Virus record (IMG/VR): IMGVR_UViG_3300035180_000724
Coordinates: 1 to 22,769 of that record
Strand: one strand, 5' to 3'
Length of the DNA: 22,769 nucleotides
Source of the DNA: a virus
Part shown: positions 13,336-20,931 of the stretch, one piece after another
Layout: every line of letters starts with the position of its first letter
Position numbering within the stretch: the stretch's first letter is position 1
Position numbers and translations under genes: made by a program
Notes under the pieces: generated by a model
The model's database searches: none
What the model saw: only the letters and a program-made list of their open reading frames with translations
Told to the model about the DNA's origin: nothing

Positions 13336-15716
13336 CCGCAATGCGGTTCGCCAAGTTCCTCGGCTACGCGCCTAAGAGCGCACCCGAACTGCTGTCTGAT
13401 ACCGCTGCTCAAGTTGCCGTCAATGTGAAATTCTACTCGGGAGATTTGCTCCCGTATCGCACACCTGTGGTAAACTCGAACATCGGTCGCAACGGCACTA
13501 TCCAGTCTATCTACCCAATGCGTAATCCTGCCGATAGTTCCGACCTGAAGTGGTTATCATGGTTGGGCAGCGTTGATGTGGCTACTACGACCGCGCTGGA
13601 CGATGCTGAACAGCGCATCTATTACACAGGAGACGGTGTCCCCAAGGTTACGAACTATGCACTGGCGGTGCAGGGTTCCGTGCCCTATCCAACGGCTGCA
13701 TATGATCTCGGGCTCCCTCTTCCGACACAAACTTTCGGTGCTGCAGCTGCTTCGGCAGCTACGTCAACGACGGTGACGTATGCACGTGACGGCGGCAATG
13801 TCGCTACGATCGTCACTGCCGGGCCACACGGGCTCAAGACAGGTGCGTTTGTTGCTGTGTCTGGGTTCACCGCAACCGATGCGTCTACCTTCAATGTCAC
13901 TTCCTCGCAGATCACTGTGATCAACAGCACTACGTTCACATACTACAGCATTGGCAACGCGGTCTCTGGCTCCGACAATACCGGCTCTGTCGGCTTGGCT
14001 GGCAACACGATCGCCCGCAACTACGTCTACACATGGGTCACGCCATGGGGTGAGGAGTCGGTGCCAAGCTCGCCCAGCACCACGCTGTACCTGCGCGAAG
14101 GTCAAGTAGTGACGCTCACTGACCTACCGAATTCACCGCCTGCAGGCAACAACTTTATCCGCGGCATCCGCATCTACCGCACCATTACCGGCACCAACGG
14201 CACATCGTATTTCCGTGTCGCTGAAGTGTGGTTCCCCCTCGCGCTTGACAGCGCTTCGCGCACGTCGAACCTCGTCACGATGAAGGTCGCAAGTAACCAC
14301 AACTTGTTGGTGGGCGATAAGATCAAGATTTCAGGTACTGCTTTTGGTGGTGTGCCTGACACATCTTTTGACGTCACTGACATAACTGTGCAGAGCGTAG
14401 TCGATAATTACACGTTTACTTATCTCGCAGCTGGCGCGGACAAAGCCCTGACGAATTGCTCTGCTGGCACACTGTACTGGGATACGGCGGAACCCGGCGT
14501 TGTCTCTTCGCGGTACTACACCGGCACGACCTTTATCGATGATTTCAACTACGCAGGGCTCGCAATCGAACTTGACAGCCTCAACGCTGATCCGCCGGAC
14601 CCCGGGATGCAGGGTATCATTGCTGCGCAGAACAACATCTTGGCAGGCTTTGTTGGCAACGAAGTCTGCTTCTCGGATGTGGGTCGCCCATGGTCATGGC
14701 CGTCGAAGTACCGTCTGGTGCTTGAGTACCCCATTGTCGCGCTCGCGGCCGTCGGTGGGCAGATTGCTGCACTCACGACTAAGTATGTTTACCGCATCAG
14801 CGGCTCCGACCCCAGCAGCATGGCATACGATCGCGCTGACGCACCCTACCCATGCTTGTCGAAGCGTGGCGTGCTCAACGTCGGCTATGGCGTGATCTTC
14901 CCATCTTATGGCGGGCTGGCAGTGTTCCAGAGCGGCGGCGGTCTGGCGTTCGTTACAAGGATCGTGCATGACTGGGACACATGGCCAGTATCACTTGACC
15001 CATCGACGCTTGTTGCTGCGTTCTATGCGGGTAAGTACTTCGGCTCCCACTCCAGCGGCGCGTTCATCTTCGAGCAGGACGAAAAGACCGGTGGCTATTT
15101 CACTGACGTAGGAGCGCATTTCACTGCAGCCTACTACGACTCGCGGTCGAACCGGTTCTACTATGTGTCAGACACATCGGGCACGCTCATGGAGTGGGAC
15201 CCGATTGGCCAGCCGCTGCTCCCCATGGAGTGGAAGTCGAAGGTTATCCTGACCAAGGGATATATGAATTTTGGTGCTGCGCGTGTCGTTGGTGAGTACG
15301 CTACTCCCTCACTTGACGCTGATGCCGTGGCTACCTACAACGCTACTGTGGCCCCATTTAACACATCGATCTGGTCACAGATTAGCCAGCTTGGGACTGT
15401 CGATGGTCCATCACCATTGGACTACATCCACCCAATCTCAGGCAGTCCGTTGTCTGTGTCTGGCGCATTGAACAGTTTTCCGGTCAACGGTGACCCATTC
15501 ACGATCAGCAAGCTGGTGTTGACTGGTGTGTACCCCGTCAACTTCAAGCTTTGGGCGAACAAGGTGCTGGTGCTCGACACTAACATCGTGGACTCTAACA
15601 TCTTCCGATTGCCCACAGGGTACCGGGCTGACACACTAGAGTTCTCTGTGTCGGGCTCTGCCCGCATCAAGTCTATTCACATCGGTGAAACCCCCAATTC
15701 GTTGAGGGATGCGTAA
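13332..15716 (+). CDS. Large tail tube/nozzle-like protein
   Basis: 794 residues; ATG overlaps the o-spanin stop (ATGA) with GGAAGG at 13316-13321; an ATG three codons later is an alternative. The N-terminus (KFLGYAPKSAPELLSDTAAQ, then VAVNVKFYSGDLLPYRTPVV) and many short beta repeats resemble the nozzle-type tail proteins of podoviruses. These close the short tail, as T7 gp12 does. About residues 130-380 carry insertions that look like beta domains with Thr/Ser-rich loops (VTYARDGGNVATIVTAGPHG; GNTIARNYVYTWVTPWGEES). From about 430 to 560 are propeller-like strands (FVGNEVCFSDVGRPWSWPSK, then TTKYVYRISGSDPSSM). The end is a compact beta domain. It directly precedes the ejection proteins, as in T7. 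No catalytic motif is visible. A host-contact tail protein is possible. Confidence 0.66.
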   Translation: MTAMRFAKFLGYAPKSAPELLSDTAAQVAVNVKFYSGDLLPYRTPVVNSNIGRNGTIQSIYPMRNPADSSDLKWLSWLGSVDVATTTALDDAEQRIYYTGDGVPKVTNYALAVQGSVPYPTAAYDLGLPLPTQTFGAAAASAATSTTVTYARDGGNVATIVTAGPHGLKTGAFVAVSGFTATDASTFNVTSSQITVINSTTFTYYSIGNAVSGSDNTGSVGLAGNTIARNYVYTWVTPWGEESVPSSPSTTLYLREGQVVTLTDLPNSPPAGNNFIRGIRIYRTITGTNGTSYFRVAEVWFPLALDSASRTSNLVTMKVASNHNLLVGDKIKISGTAFGGVPDTSFDVTDITVQSVVDNYTFTYLAAGADKALTNCSAGTLYWDTAEPGVVSSRYYTGTTFIDDFNYAGLAIELDSLNADPPDPGMQGIIAAQNNILAGFVGNEVCFSDVGRPWSWPSKYRLVLEYPIVALAAVGGQIAALTTKYVYRISGSDPSSMAYDRADAPYPCLSKRGVLNVGYGVIFPSYGGLAVFQSGGGLAFVTRIVHDWDTWPVSLDPSTLVAAFYAGKYFGSHSSGAFIFEQDEKTGGYFTDVGAHFTAAYYDSRSNRFYYVSDTSGTLMEWDPIGQPLLPMEWKSKVILTKGYMNFGAARVVGEYATPSLDADAVATYNATVAPFNTSIWSQISQLGTVDGPSPLDYIHPISGSPLSVSGALNSFPVNGDPFTISKLVLTGVYPVNFKLWANKVLVLDTNIVDSNIFRLPTGYRADTLEFSVSGSARIKSIHIGETPNSLRDA

Positions 15717-16054
15717 TGGCTTTTGCAGCGATGCCCCCAGTACCGCAGGTAGGGCTCGATAGCTTCATTGCTGGGTTTATGTTGGCCACCAAGCAGAACG
15801 TCGAGGTGCTCACTGGGCAGTACGGGGACAAGCGTTTCCAGTGCGTGCTTCGTGGTCAGATATCAGTGCAGACCATCACCACCGTCAGCATGCAGCAGGT
15901 CACCGCGAAGGGGAGCGGGGTTACCATCTCTGGATCAAACGTACCGACACTGGCGGATTACATCGAAACAGTTAAGAGTTTACAGTTGTTGGCGAATGAT
16001 GTAAGCTCAATGCGCAATACGCTCAATGCGCTGATCATGCAGTTGAAGGGATAG
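15716..16054 (+). CDS. Small virion protein of unknown function
   Basis: 112 residues; ATG overlaps the previous stop (TAATG) with GAGGGA upstream. A short N-terminal segment (LDSFIAGFMLATKQNVEVLT) precedes a beta-like middle (GDKRFQCVLRGQISVQTITT, then KGSGVTISGS) and a C-terminal helix (TVKSLQLLANDVSSMRNTLN). The C-terminal coiled-coil look suggests oligomerisation. No family is recognised. The location between the nozzle-like gene and the ejection proteins suggests a tail or internal virion component. Confidence 0.66.
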   Translation: MAFAAMPPVPQVGLDSFIAGFMLATKQNVEVLTGQYGDKRFQCVLRGQISVQTITTVSMQQVTAKGSGVTISGSNVPTLADYIETVKSLQLLANDVSSMRNTLNALIMQLKG

Positions 16055-16062
16055 GAGCTACT

Positions 16063-16968
16063 ATGGCCGGTAATCAGTGGGCACGTGCTGCAGGACTCGC
16101 TCCCATCGCTCGCCCTCCAGTTGGCATGAACATCAACACAGCCCTCCCCAGTTTCTTGCAGAATACTGGGTTTAAAGCCCCATCGACGTTCTCTACTCCG
16201 CCTGCTGCCGTACTGGCACAACCTCCCGCTGTCACGCCGCTCTACCCTCCCGCTGGACCCGTAGCAGGGTTTGCTGAAGGCGGTCATGTCTGGCCCCCGC
16301 AGCGGGCATTCGCTGATGGCGGCGTGGTGTCCCCGGACAGTGCAGGCCCAGCGCCCGGTGGTCCGGGCTTGCAGCTTGGCGCTCCAGCCCCTGCTGGTGG
16401 TATGACGCCTCCTCCTGCTGCGGCCCCCGCAGCCCAGATCAATCCTGAGCAGTTCCAAGCTGAGCTTCAGCGTTTCATGCAGGCCCACCCACAGCAGGTC
16501 AAGCAGATCGCTGAGGTCGTGCAGTCGGCGCTGCAGTCTGGTCAGTTGTCCATGCAGGAGTTCAACCTCGCTGTACAGCTCGCCGTGGCTGCCGCGCAGA
16601 ACCCCTCACTATGGCCCAAGCTGCGCCAGCTCGCCATCCAGAAGGGGCTTGCCACAGAGCAGCAAATTCCTCAGCAGTACGACCAGAGCCTCGTCTACTC
16701 GCTCATCCTTGCCGGCCAAGCGCTGCAGCACAGCGGTGGCGATCCTACTGCGCAGGCACAACCGACGATCCCACAAGGACCGTCGCAGCAGCTTGCTGCA
16801 GGCGGTGGTGTTATCCCACCAGCTGCCGCTGCCAAAGCTTCTGAGAAAGCTGACAATGTGCACATCGCTGTATCCGGCGGTGAGTACGTCATCCCTGCGC
16901 ATGTCGTGCGCCAGAAGGGCACAGATTTCTTCGACAAGATGATCGGTAAGGAGCCACCAGCGAAATGA
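16063..16968 (+). CDS. Putative internal/tail virion protein with Pro/Ala-rich N-terminus
   Basis: 301 residues with AGGAG before the ATG. Residues 1-125 are low-complexity, rich in Pro, Ala and Gly (for example PPAAVLAQPPAVTPLYPPAG), likely disordered; short motifs FAEGGHVWPPQ and FADGGVVSP repeat there. Residues about 126-210 are helical (QFQAELQRFMQAHPQQVKQI, then EFNLAVQLAVAAAQ). The C-terminus has NVHIAVSGGEYVIPAHVVRQ followed by KGTDFFDKMIGK, a motif that I recall at the ends of podovirus virion proteins and, in looser form, in tape-measure proteins. The exact role is unknown; it overlaps the next gene by ATGA and likely belongs to the ejected set or its scaffold. Confidence 0.6.
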   Translation: MAGNQWARAAGLAPIARPPVGMNINTALPSFLQNTGFKAPSTFSTPPAAVLAQPPAVTPLYPPAGPVAGFAEGGHVWPPQRAFADGGVVSPDSAGPAPGGPGLQLGAPAPAGGMTPPPAAAPAAQINPEQFQAELQRFMQAHPQQVKQIAEVVQSALQSGQLSMQEFNLAVQLAVAAAQNPSLWPKLRQLAIQKGLATEQQIPQQYDQSLVYSLILAGQALQHSGGDPTAQAQPTIPQGPSQQLAAGGGVIPPAAAAKASEKADNVHIAVSGGEYVIPAHVVRQKGTDFFDKMIGKEPPAK

Positions 16969-17486
16969 GCCGCAAAGGGGGATTGGTCATTTTGCGCCCT
17001 GTTGAAGACGCACCAGCGGTGGTAGAAATTCCGCTACCTGAAATCCGCCCGTACCAGCTTGTGAACGCACAGCTGATCAACCTCTACTGGCCTCGCGTGC
17101 GCCCACTCCTTGAGCGCTGTGTCAAGGAGGCTATGCACGGTGAAATGGAGGCCGATGACATCCGTGATCTTGCGCTTGCAGGTAAGATCATCCTCATGGT
17201 GTTCACGCGGTACCCTGACCCCGGGGTGCAAACCCCTGTTGAGCTGGCCATTGCCATCGAGCCAATCGCTTATCCGCGGTTGCCAGCGATCAATATCGTC
17301 GCCATGGGCGGCACGGACTTTGGTCTCATCCAGAAGCAGTGGTGGACCTACTTTAAGGGTTGGGCGATCATGAACGGATCGCGTGCCATCGAAGCATCAG
17401 TGAGCCCTGCCATGATGCGGGTGCTCCGTCGCTGGGGCTACAAAGCAATTTACACTCGGGCGCGCTGCGACCTGATGGAGGAATAG
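16965..17486 (+). CDS. GNAT-like protein in the position of T7 gp13
   Basis: 173 residues; ATG overlaps the previous TGA (ATGA), with AAGGAG upstream. The second half, INIVAMGGTDFGLIQKQWWT then YFKGWAIMNGSRAIEA and SPAMMRVLRRWGYKAIYTRA, resembles the C-terminal beta-alpha-beta of GNAT-type folds found in small phage proteins, among them T7 gp13, which is needed for assembly of the internal core. I do not see a convincing acetyl-CoA loop (Q/R-x2-G-x-G/A), so enzymatic acetyl transfer is doubtful. It lies immediately before the gp14-like gene, matching T7 gene order. An assembly chaperone for the ejection proteins is my best guess. Confidence 0.6.
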   Translation: MSRKGGLVILRPVEDAPAVVEIPLPEIRPYQLVNAQLINLYWPRVRPLLERCVKEAMHGEMEADDIRDLALAGKIILMVFTRYPDPGVQTPVELAIAIEPIAYPRLPAINIVAMGGTDFGLIQKQWWTYFKGWAIMNGSRAIEASVSPAMMRVLRRWGYKAIYTRARCDLMEE

Positions 17487-18713
17487 ATGATCGAGTATGT
17501 CCCCACGCCGCTGCTCTCCACGACAGCCTTGACCCCTTGGGACCCTAGCACACAGTGCAAGGGTCTTGGTTCTATTCTGGGGACCATTGTTGGTGTCGTT
17601 GCCACGATTGCTGTACCCTTCCTTGCCCCGGTTATTGGCTCCGCCCTCGGTGGTGGTTTCTTCGCCTCGATCGCTGGGCAGGCACTCATTGGTGCCGGTA
17701 TTGGTGCTATCGGTGGCGGCGTCGGCGCTGCGGTATCTGGTAGCAGCATCTTGCAGGGCGCTCTGCTTGGTGGTGCCGGCGGCGGTATCGCAGGCGGCGC
17801 AGGTGCATTCTTTGGTGGGGCGGGCCTCACGACAGGCGCTGGCGCTACCGCTGGCGCTACCGCTGGTGCAGGCGCTGGTCCCGGTGCTGGTTCCTCGTTC
17901 TTCTACGGCACGCCGGGCACGCTCACGGGCGATGCTGGGCTCGCTGGCTCTGGCGCATTCTATGGCTCTGCTGGTACTGTTCCGACTGCTGGGCTGACTC
18001 CGCCCACGGCTGGTGTTGGTGCTACGAGCGCTGTGGCCAATCCCACGAGCACGGCCCCAGCGGCCGGGGCTGTCCCCGGGGGCGTTGCGGCTACGACTGC
18101 TACGGGCGGCCTCGCCACCGCGTTCAAGACAGCTGCGATCCAGTCTGTCATGGCTGGTGGTATGCAGGCGCTGAAGACCCTTACTTCTGAGCAGCAGGGC
18201 GCGCTTCTTAACCAGATGAAGCAGGAGATGGCGGTTACTCAAGGGCAGGATGCTGCTGCCTATCAGGCGCAGCTCAAGATTTTCAACGACTACTATTCAT
18301 ATGCCAAGAGCATCAACCCCGAGTATTTCTCGCAGCTTGAGCGCAACAACGAGAGCCAGCGTCTTGCACAGGTGGCTAATGCTGGTGAGCGGCAGTTGCG
18401 CGCCACAGGTTATGGTGCACCCACAATCGGTGCTGAGCGCCGCCGCAACGAGGTCGAAGGTGTCGCTGGGCTTAACACCGCTGGTACTACCGGCTATATG
18501 CGCGGTCTGCAGGCCAAGGATGCTGCCTACCAGACATCATCGAGCCTATATCCGAAGTCACAACCTACGCATACGTACGACATACAGAACATGTACAACG
18601 ACGAAACTGCCCGGTCGGAAGACCAGACCGCAGGTATTGCAGGCATCATCTCTCCATGGCAGATTTACGCACAACACAGGCTGGGCGTTCTCGATAACTC
18701 CCGCACGACATAG
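17487..18713 (+). CDS. Internal virion / DNA-ejection protein (T7 gp14-like by position and layout)
   Basis: 408 residues, ATG directly after the previous stop with GGAGG upstream. Residues 26-115 are hydrophobic and Gly/Ala-rich (LGTIVGVVATIAVPFLAPVI, then FFASIAGQALIGAGIGAIGG), suited to insert in a membrane. Residues 116-205 are low-complexity Gly/Ala/Thr. From about 220 there is a helical domain (LLNQMKQEMAVTQGQDAAAY, then IFNDYYSYAKSINPEYFSQL and RLAQVANAGERQLRATGYGA), as seen in T7-group gp14 and in other podovirus ejection proteins. In T7, gp14 forms the outer-membrane part of the ejection channel. The function is inferred from layout and from the transglycosylase-bearing neighbour. 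Confidence 0.7.
   Translation: MIEYVPTPLLSTTALTPWDPSTQCKGLGSILGTIVGVVATIAVPFLAPVIGSALGGGFFASIAGQALIGAGIGAIGGGVGAAVSGSSILQGALLGGAGGGIAGGAGAFFGGAGLTTGAGATAGATAGAGAGPGAGSSFFYGTPGTLTGDAGLAGSGAFYGSAGTVPTAGLTPPTAGVGATSAVANPTSTAPAAGAVPGGVAATTATGGLATAFKTAAIQSVMAGGMQALKTLTSEQQGALLNQMKQEMAVTQGQDAAAYQAQLKIFNDYYSYAKSINPEYFSQLERNNESQRLAQVANAGERQLRATGYGAPTIGAERRRNEVEGVAGLNTAGTTGYMRGLQAKDAAYQTSSSLYPKSQPTHTYDIQNMYNDETARSEDQTAGIAGIISPWQIYAQHRLGVLDNSRTT
17837..17866 (+). repeat. Short 12-bp tandem repeat in the ejection-protein gene
   Basis: CGCTGGCGCTAC occurs twice in perfect tandem and is followed by a partial third copy, coding for alternating Gly-Ala-Thr-Ala. A likely slippage site in a low-complexity linker; multiples of 12 bp keep the frame. 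Confidence 0.7.
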
Positions 18714-18721
18714 AGGGTTCA

Positions 18722-20923
18722 ATGGCGCAGCTGTTTTCCGGTTCCGCAGTAAACGCACTGACTGACGCTGCTGAGAACCAGCGGCGGCAGCTTGAGGCTG
18801 CCAACGCGATCGAAGGCCACATCCAGAACATTGACCGTGCTAAGACCAACTTGCCCCGCGGCACGATGGTTCCTAACAACGGCGCTGCGCAAGTAGGTCT
18901 TGCGCCGCCTAAGCCGCTTGCGCCTGACCCGACTGACTTTGGCGTGTATAACGGTGCAGGCGCTGGTCTCACCCCACCTACCGGGCAGGCAGCTTTTCCA
19001 GCGGCTGCTTCTGCCCAAGCCCCTGCAGGGGCCTCACTAACCCAACCAACTGCAGGGGGAACCACGCAGGTCACTCGTGCTGTCTGGGACTCTATGCGCC
19101 CTGAGACGCAGCAGGCGATCGTTGACACATACAATGCGCAGCATCCGAACTATAAGCTACAACCAACTAACAAAACCGTTGTCCGTGTGGCGCAGCCGCT
19201 CACTAAAGAGCAGTATGCTGCCATGCTGCCGGCACAGACTACTGCTGACATGGTGCAGGCGTACGCGCAGCGTGACCCGAACTATAAGCCGGTCACCCAG
19301 TCTGTCCCGGGTAAGGGTGACCTCCCGTCTGGTGGTGTTCCTGAGCGTGCACAGAAGCTCATCGCAGCAGCCCCTACAGCTACGCAGACCCCACAGGCGC
19401 AGAAGGTTGCGCAGTTTGCGCAGGCCATCGGTATTGACCCCGCGAAAGCTCTTGCCACGTTCGGCATGGAGAGCGGCTTTGGCCGTGTCAAGACAAATGA
19501 CTGGCAGACAGCCATTGAGGACGGCACTGGTTGGGGACTTATGCAGGTCACCCCCGCAACGGCGCGTGGTACTGCCCGCTATTTCTCGGACCCTAAAAAC
19601 CTTGAGCAGTTCCCCAACGACCAGCAGAACATCAAGGCCCTAGTGCAGATGGTGCTGCAGGGTAATTCTAATAACGAGGAAACACAGATTGCTGCAGGCA
19701 TCCTGCAGCTCAAGTACATTGACGCGATCGGCATCAAGGACCCTTCGCTCGTGGGCGCGGCATACCAAGGCGTACCTGAAAAGGTGCTCGCTGCTGGCGC
19801 ACCTACTGGTGCCACTGATGGTAACCTGAGCAATGTGGATTACGCCAATAACTGGAACGCGCTCTACACTCATTTCAGCGGTGGTGCACCTGCCCAGACA
19901 GCTGCTGCCCCTGACCAGACTCAAGCGAACGCTATCCCGGCCCCTGCCGGTATCACTCCACCAAAAGCTGGTACGCCCGCTGCGGCCGGGGCTACGTCAG
20001 CGGGACTAGCGCAGAGCAAAATCCCTTCGTTCGACACGCGCATCAGATTTGCTACGACCCAGCAGCCGCAGGCATTTGACTACCACCGTGACCAGATCAT
20101 GCAGTCTCGGCAGCTGTACGTTAGTCAGATCGAGACAGCGCAGAAGCAGTTTGCCGCAGAGAATACTAAGTACACAAACGAGTTCAACGCTGCGCAGCAG
20201 GCATATCTCACTGCGCAGCGGGCCAATGATATTGCTGGCATGCAGATCGCACAAGACCAGCTTGATAAGCTGCAGACCTACGGTAATGATTTGAGTGCGC
20301 GCATCAATAACTTCCAGACGACTGCGCAAGACACGGTCCACAAGTACAATGATCTGCTGCTGCAGAATGAGTCTGATGCTGCGATCCGTGATCTGCACAG
20401 CGGTGATCCTCGTCGTGCAGGTGCTTTGCTCACGCAGATGGGTGGCCAATCGGTGCGCTTTCAGCGCACGACCGATGGCGACTTTGTCCGCATTGATGGA
20501 GACCATTACGCAATTGATGACCGCACTGGACAGGCTAAACGCTTCACTATGGCTGACATTGCCTACGAGGTTTATCGTCTTGCTGATCAGAACCGCGCCG
20601 CTGCGATGGACGCCAGCTCTGTTGCCGGTAGGGTCCACGGTGACGAGATGGAACTGCAGCGCCTCAAGAACGATGGTGACCTCCTCTCGACGGTCGCCAA
20701 AGCCACCATCAACTCGCGTGGGGACATGGAACGCGAACTGGCGCGGCTGGCGTCGGACAACAAGGTGACCAAGAACGACGATGGCAGCCTGTCGATTGTT
20801 TACAATAACCGCATCGTGACCTATGACAGGAACGCAATCCAAGCGACCATTGGTGGCGATGAAATTCCGACAACCGGCATTACAGTGATCGCGATCCCTC
20901 AGGCGGGGCTGGTCACTAACTAG
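18722..20923 (+). CDS. Internal virion protein with lytic transglycosylase domain
   Basis: 733 residues, AGAGGG before the ATG. Residues 1-225 are linker-like, with Pro/Ala-rich parts and a repeated motif (QAIVDTYNAQHPNYKLQPT and DMVQAYAQRDPNYKPVTQS). Residues about 232-355 are a soluble-lytic-transglycosylase (SLT) domain: catalytic Glu250 in FGMESGFG, then GWGLMQVTPATARG (270-283), AAGILQLKYI (324-333) and VGAAYQGVP (344-352), the usual order of conserved motifs. It cleaves peptidoglycan glycan strands so the ejection channel can cross the wall. Residues 388-430 are an Ala/Pro linker. From 440 to 560 there are long coiled coils (MQSRQLYVSQIETAQKQFAA; AQQAYLTAQRANDIAGMQIA). The C-terminus is mixed alpha/beta. 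In T7 the same activity sits at the N-terminus of gp16, so the domain is placed in a different core protein here. Confidence 0.85.
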   Translation: MAQLFSGSAVNALTDAAENQRRQLEAANAIEGHIQNIDRAKTNLPRGTMVPNNGAAQVGLAPPKPLAPDPTDFGVYNGAGAGLTPPTGQAAFPAAASAQAPAGASLTQPTAGGTTQVTRAVWDSMRPETQQAIVDTYNAQHPNYKLQPTNKTVVRVAQPLTKEQYAAMLPAQTTADMVQAYAQRDPNYKPVTQSVPGKGDLPSGGVPERAQKLIAAAPTATQTPQAQKVAQFAQAIGIDPAKALATFGMESGFGRVKTNDWQTAIEDGTGWGLMQVTPATARGTARYFSDPKNLEQFPNDQQNIKALVQMVLQGNSNNEETQIAAGILQLKYIDAIGIKDPSLVGAAYQGVPEKVLAAGAPTGATDGNLSNVDYANNWNALYTHFSGGAPAQTAAAPDQTQANAIPAPAGITPPKAGTPAAAGATSAGLAQSKIPSFDTRIRFATTQQPQAFDYHRDQIMQSRQLYVSQIETAQKQFAAENTKYTNEFNAAQQAYLTAQRANDIAGMQIAQDQLDKLQTYGNDLSARINNFQTTAQDTVHKYNDLLLQNESDAAIRDLHSGDPRRAGALLTQMGGQSVRFQRTTDGDFVRIDGDHYAIDDRTGQAKRFTMADIAYEVYRLADQNRAAAMDASSVAGRVHGDEMELQRLKNDGDLLSTVAKATINSRGDMERELARLASDNKVTKNDDGSLSIVYNNRIVTYDRNAIQATIGGDEIPTTGITVIAIPQAGLVTN

Positions 20924-20931
20924 GAGGCCAG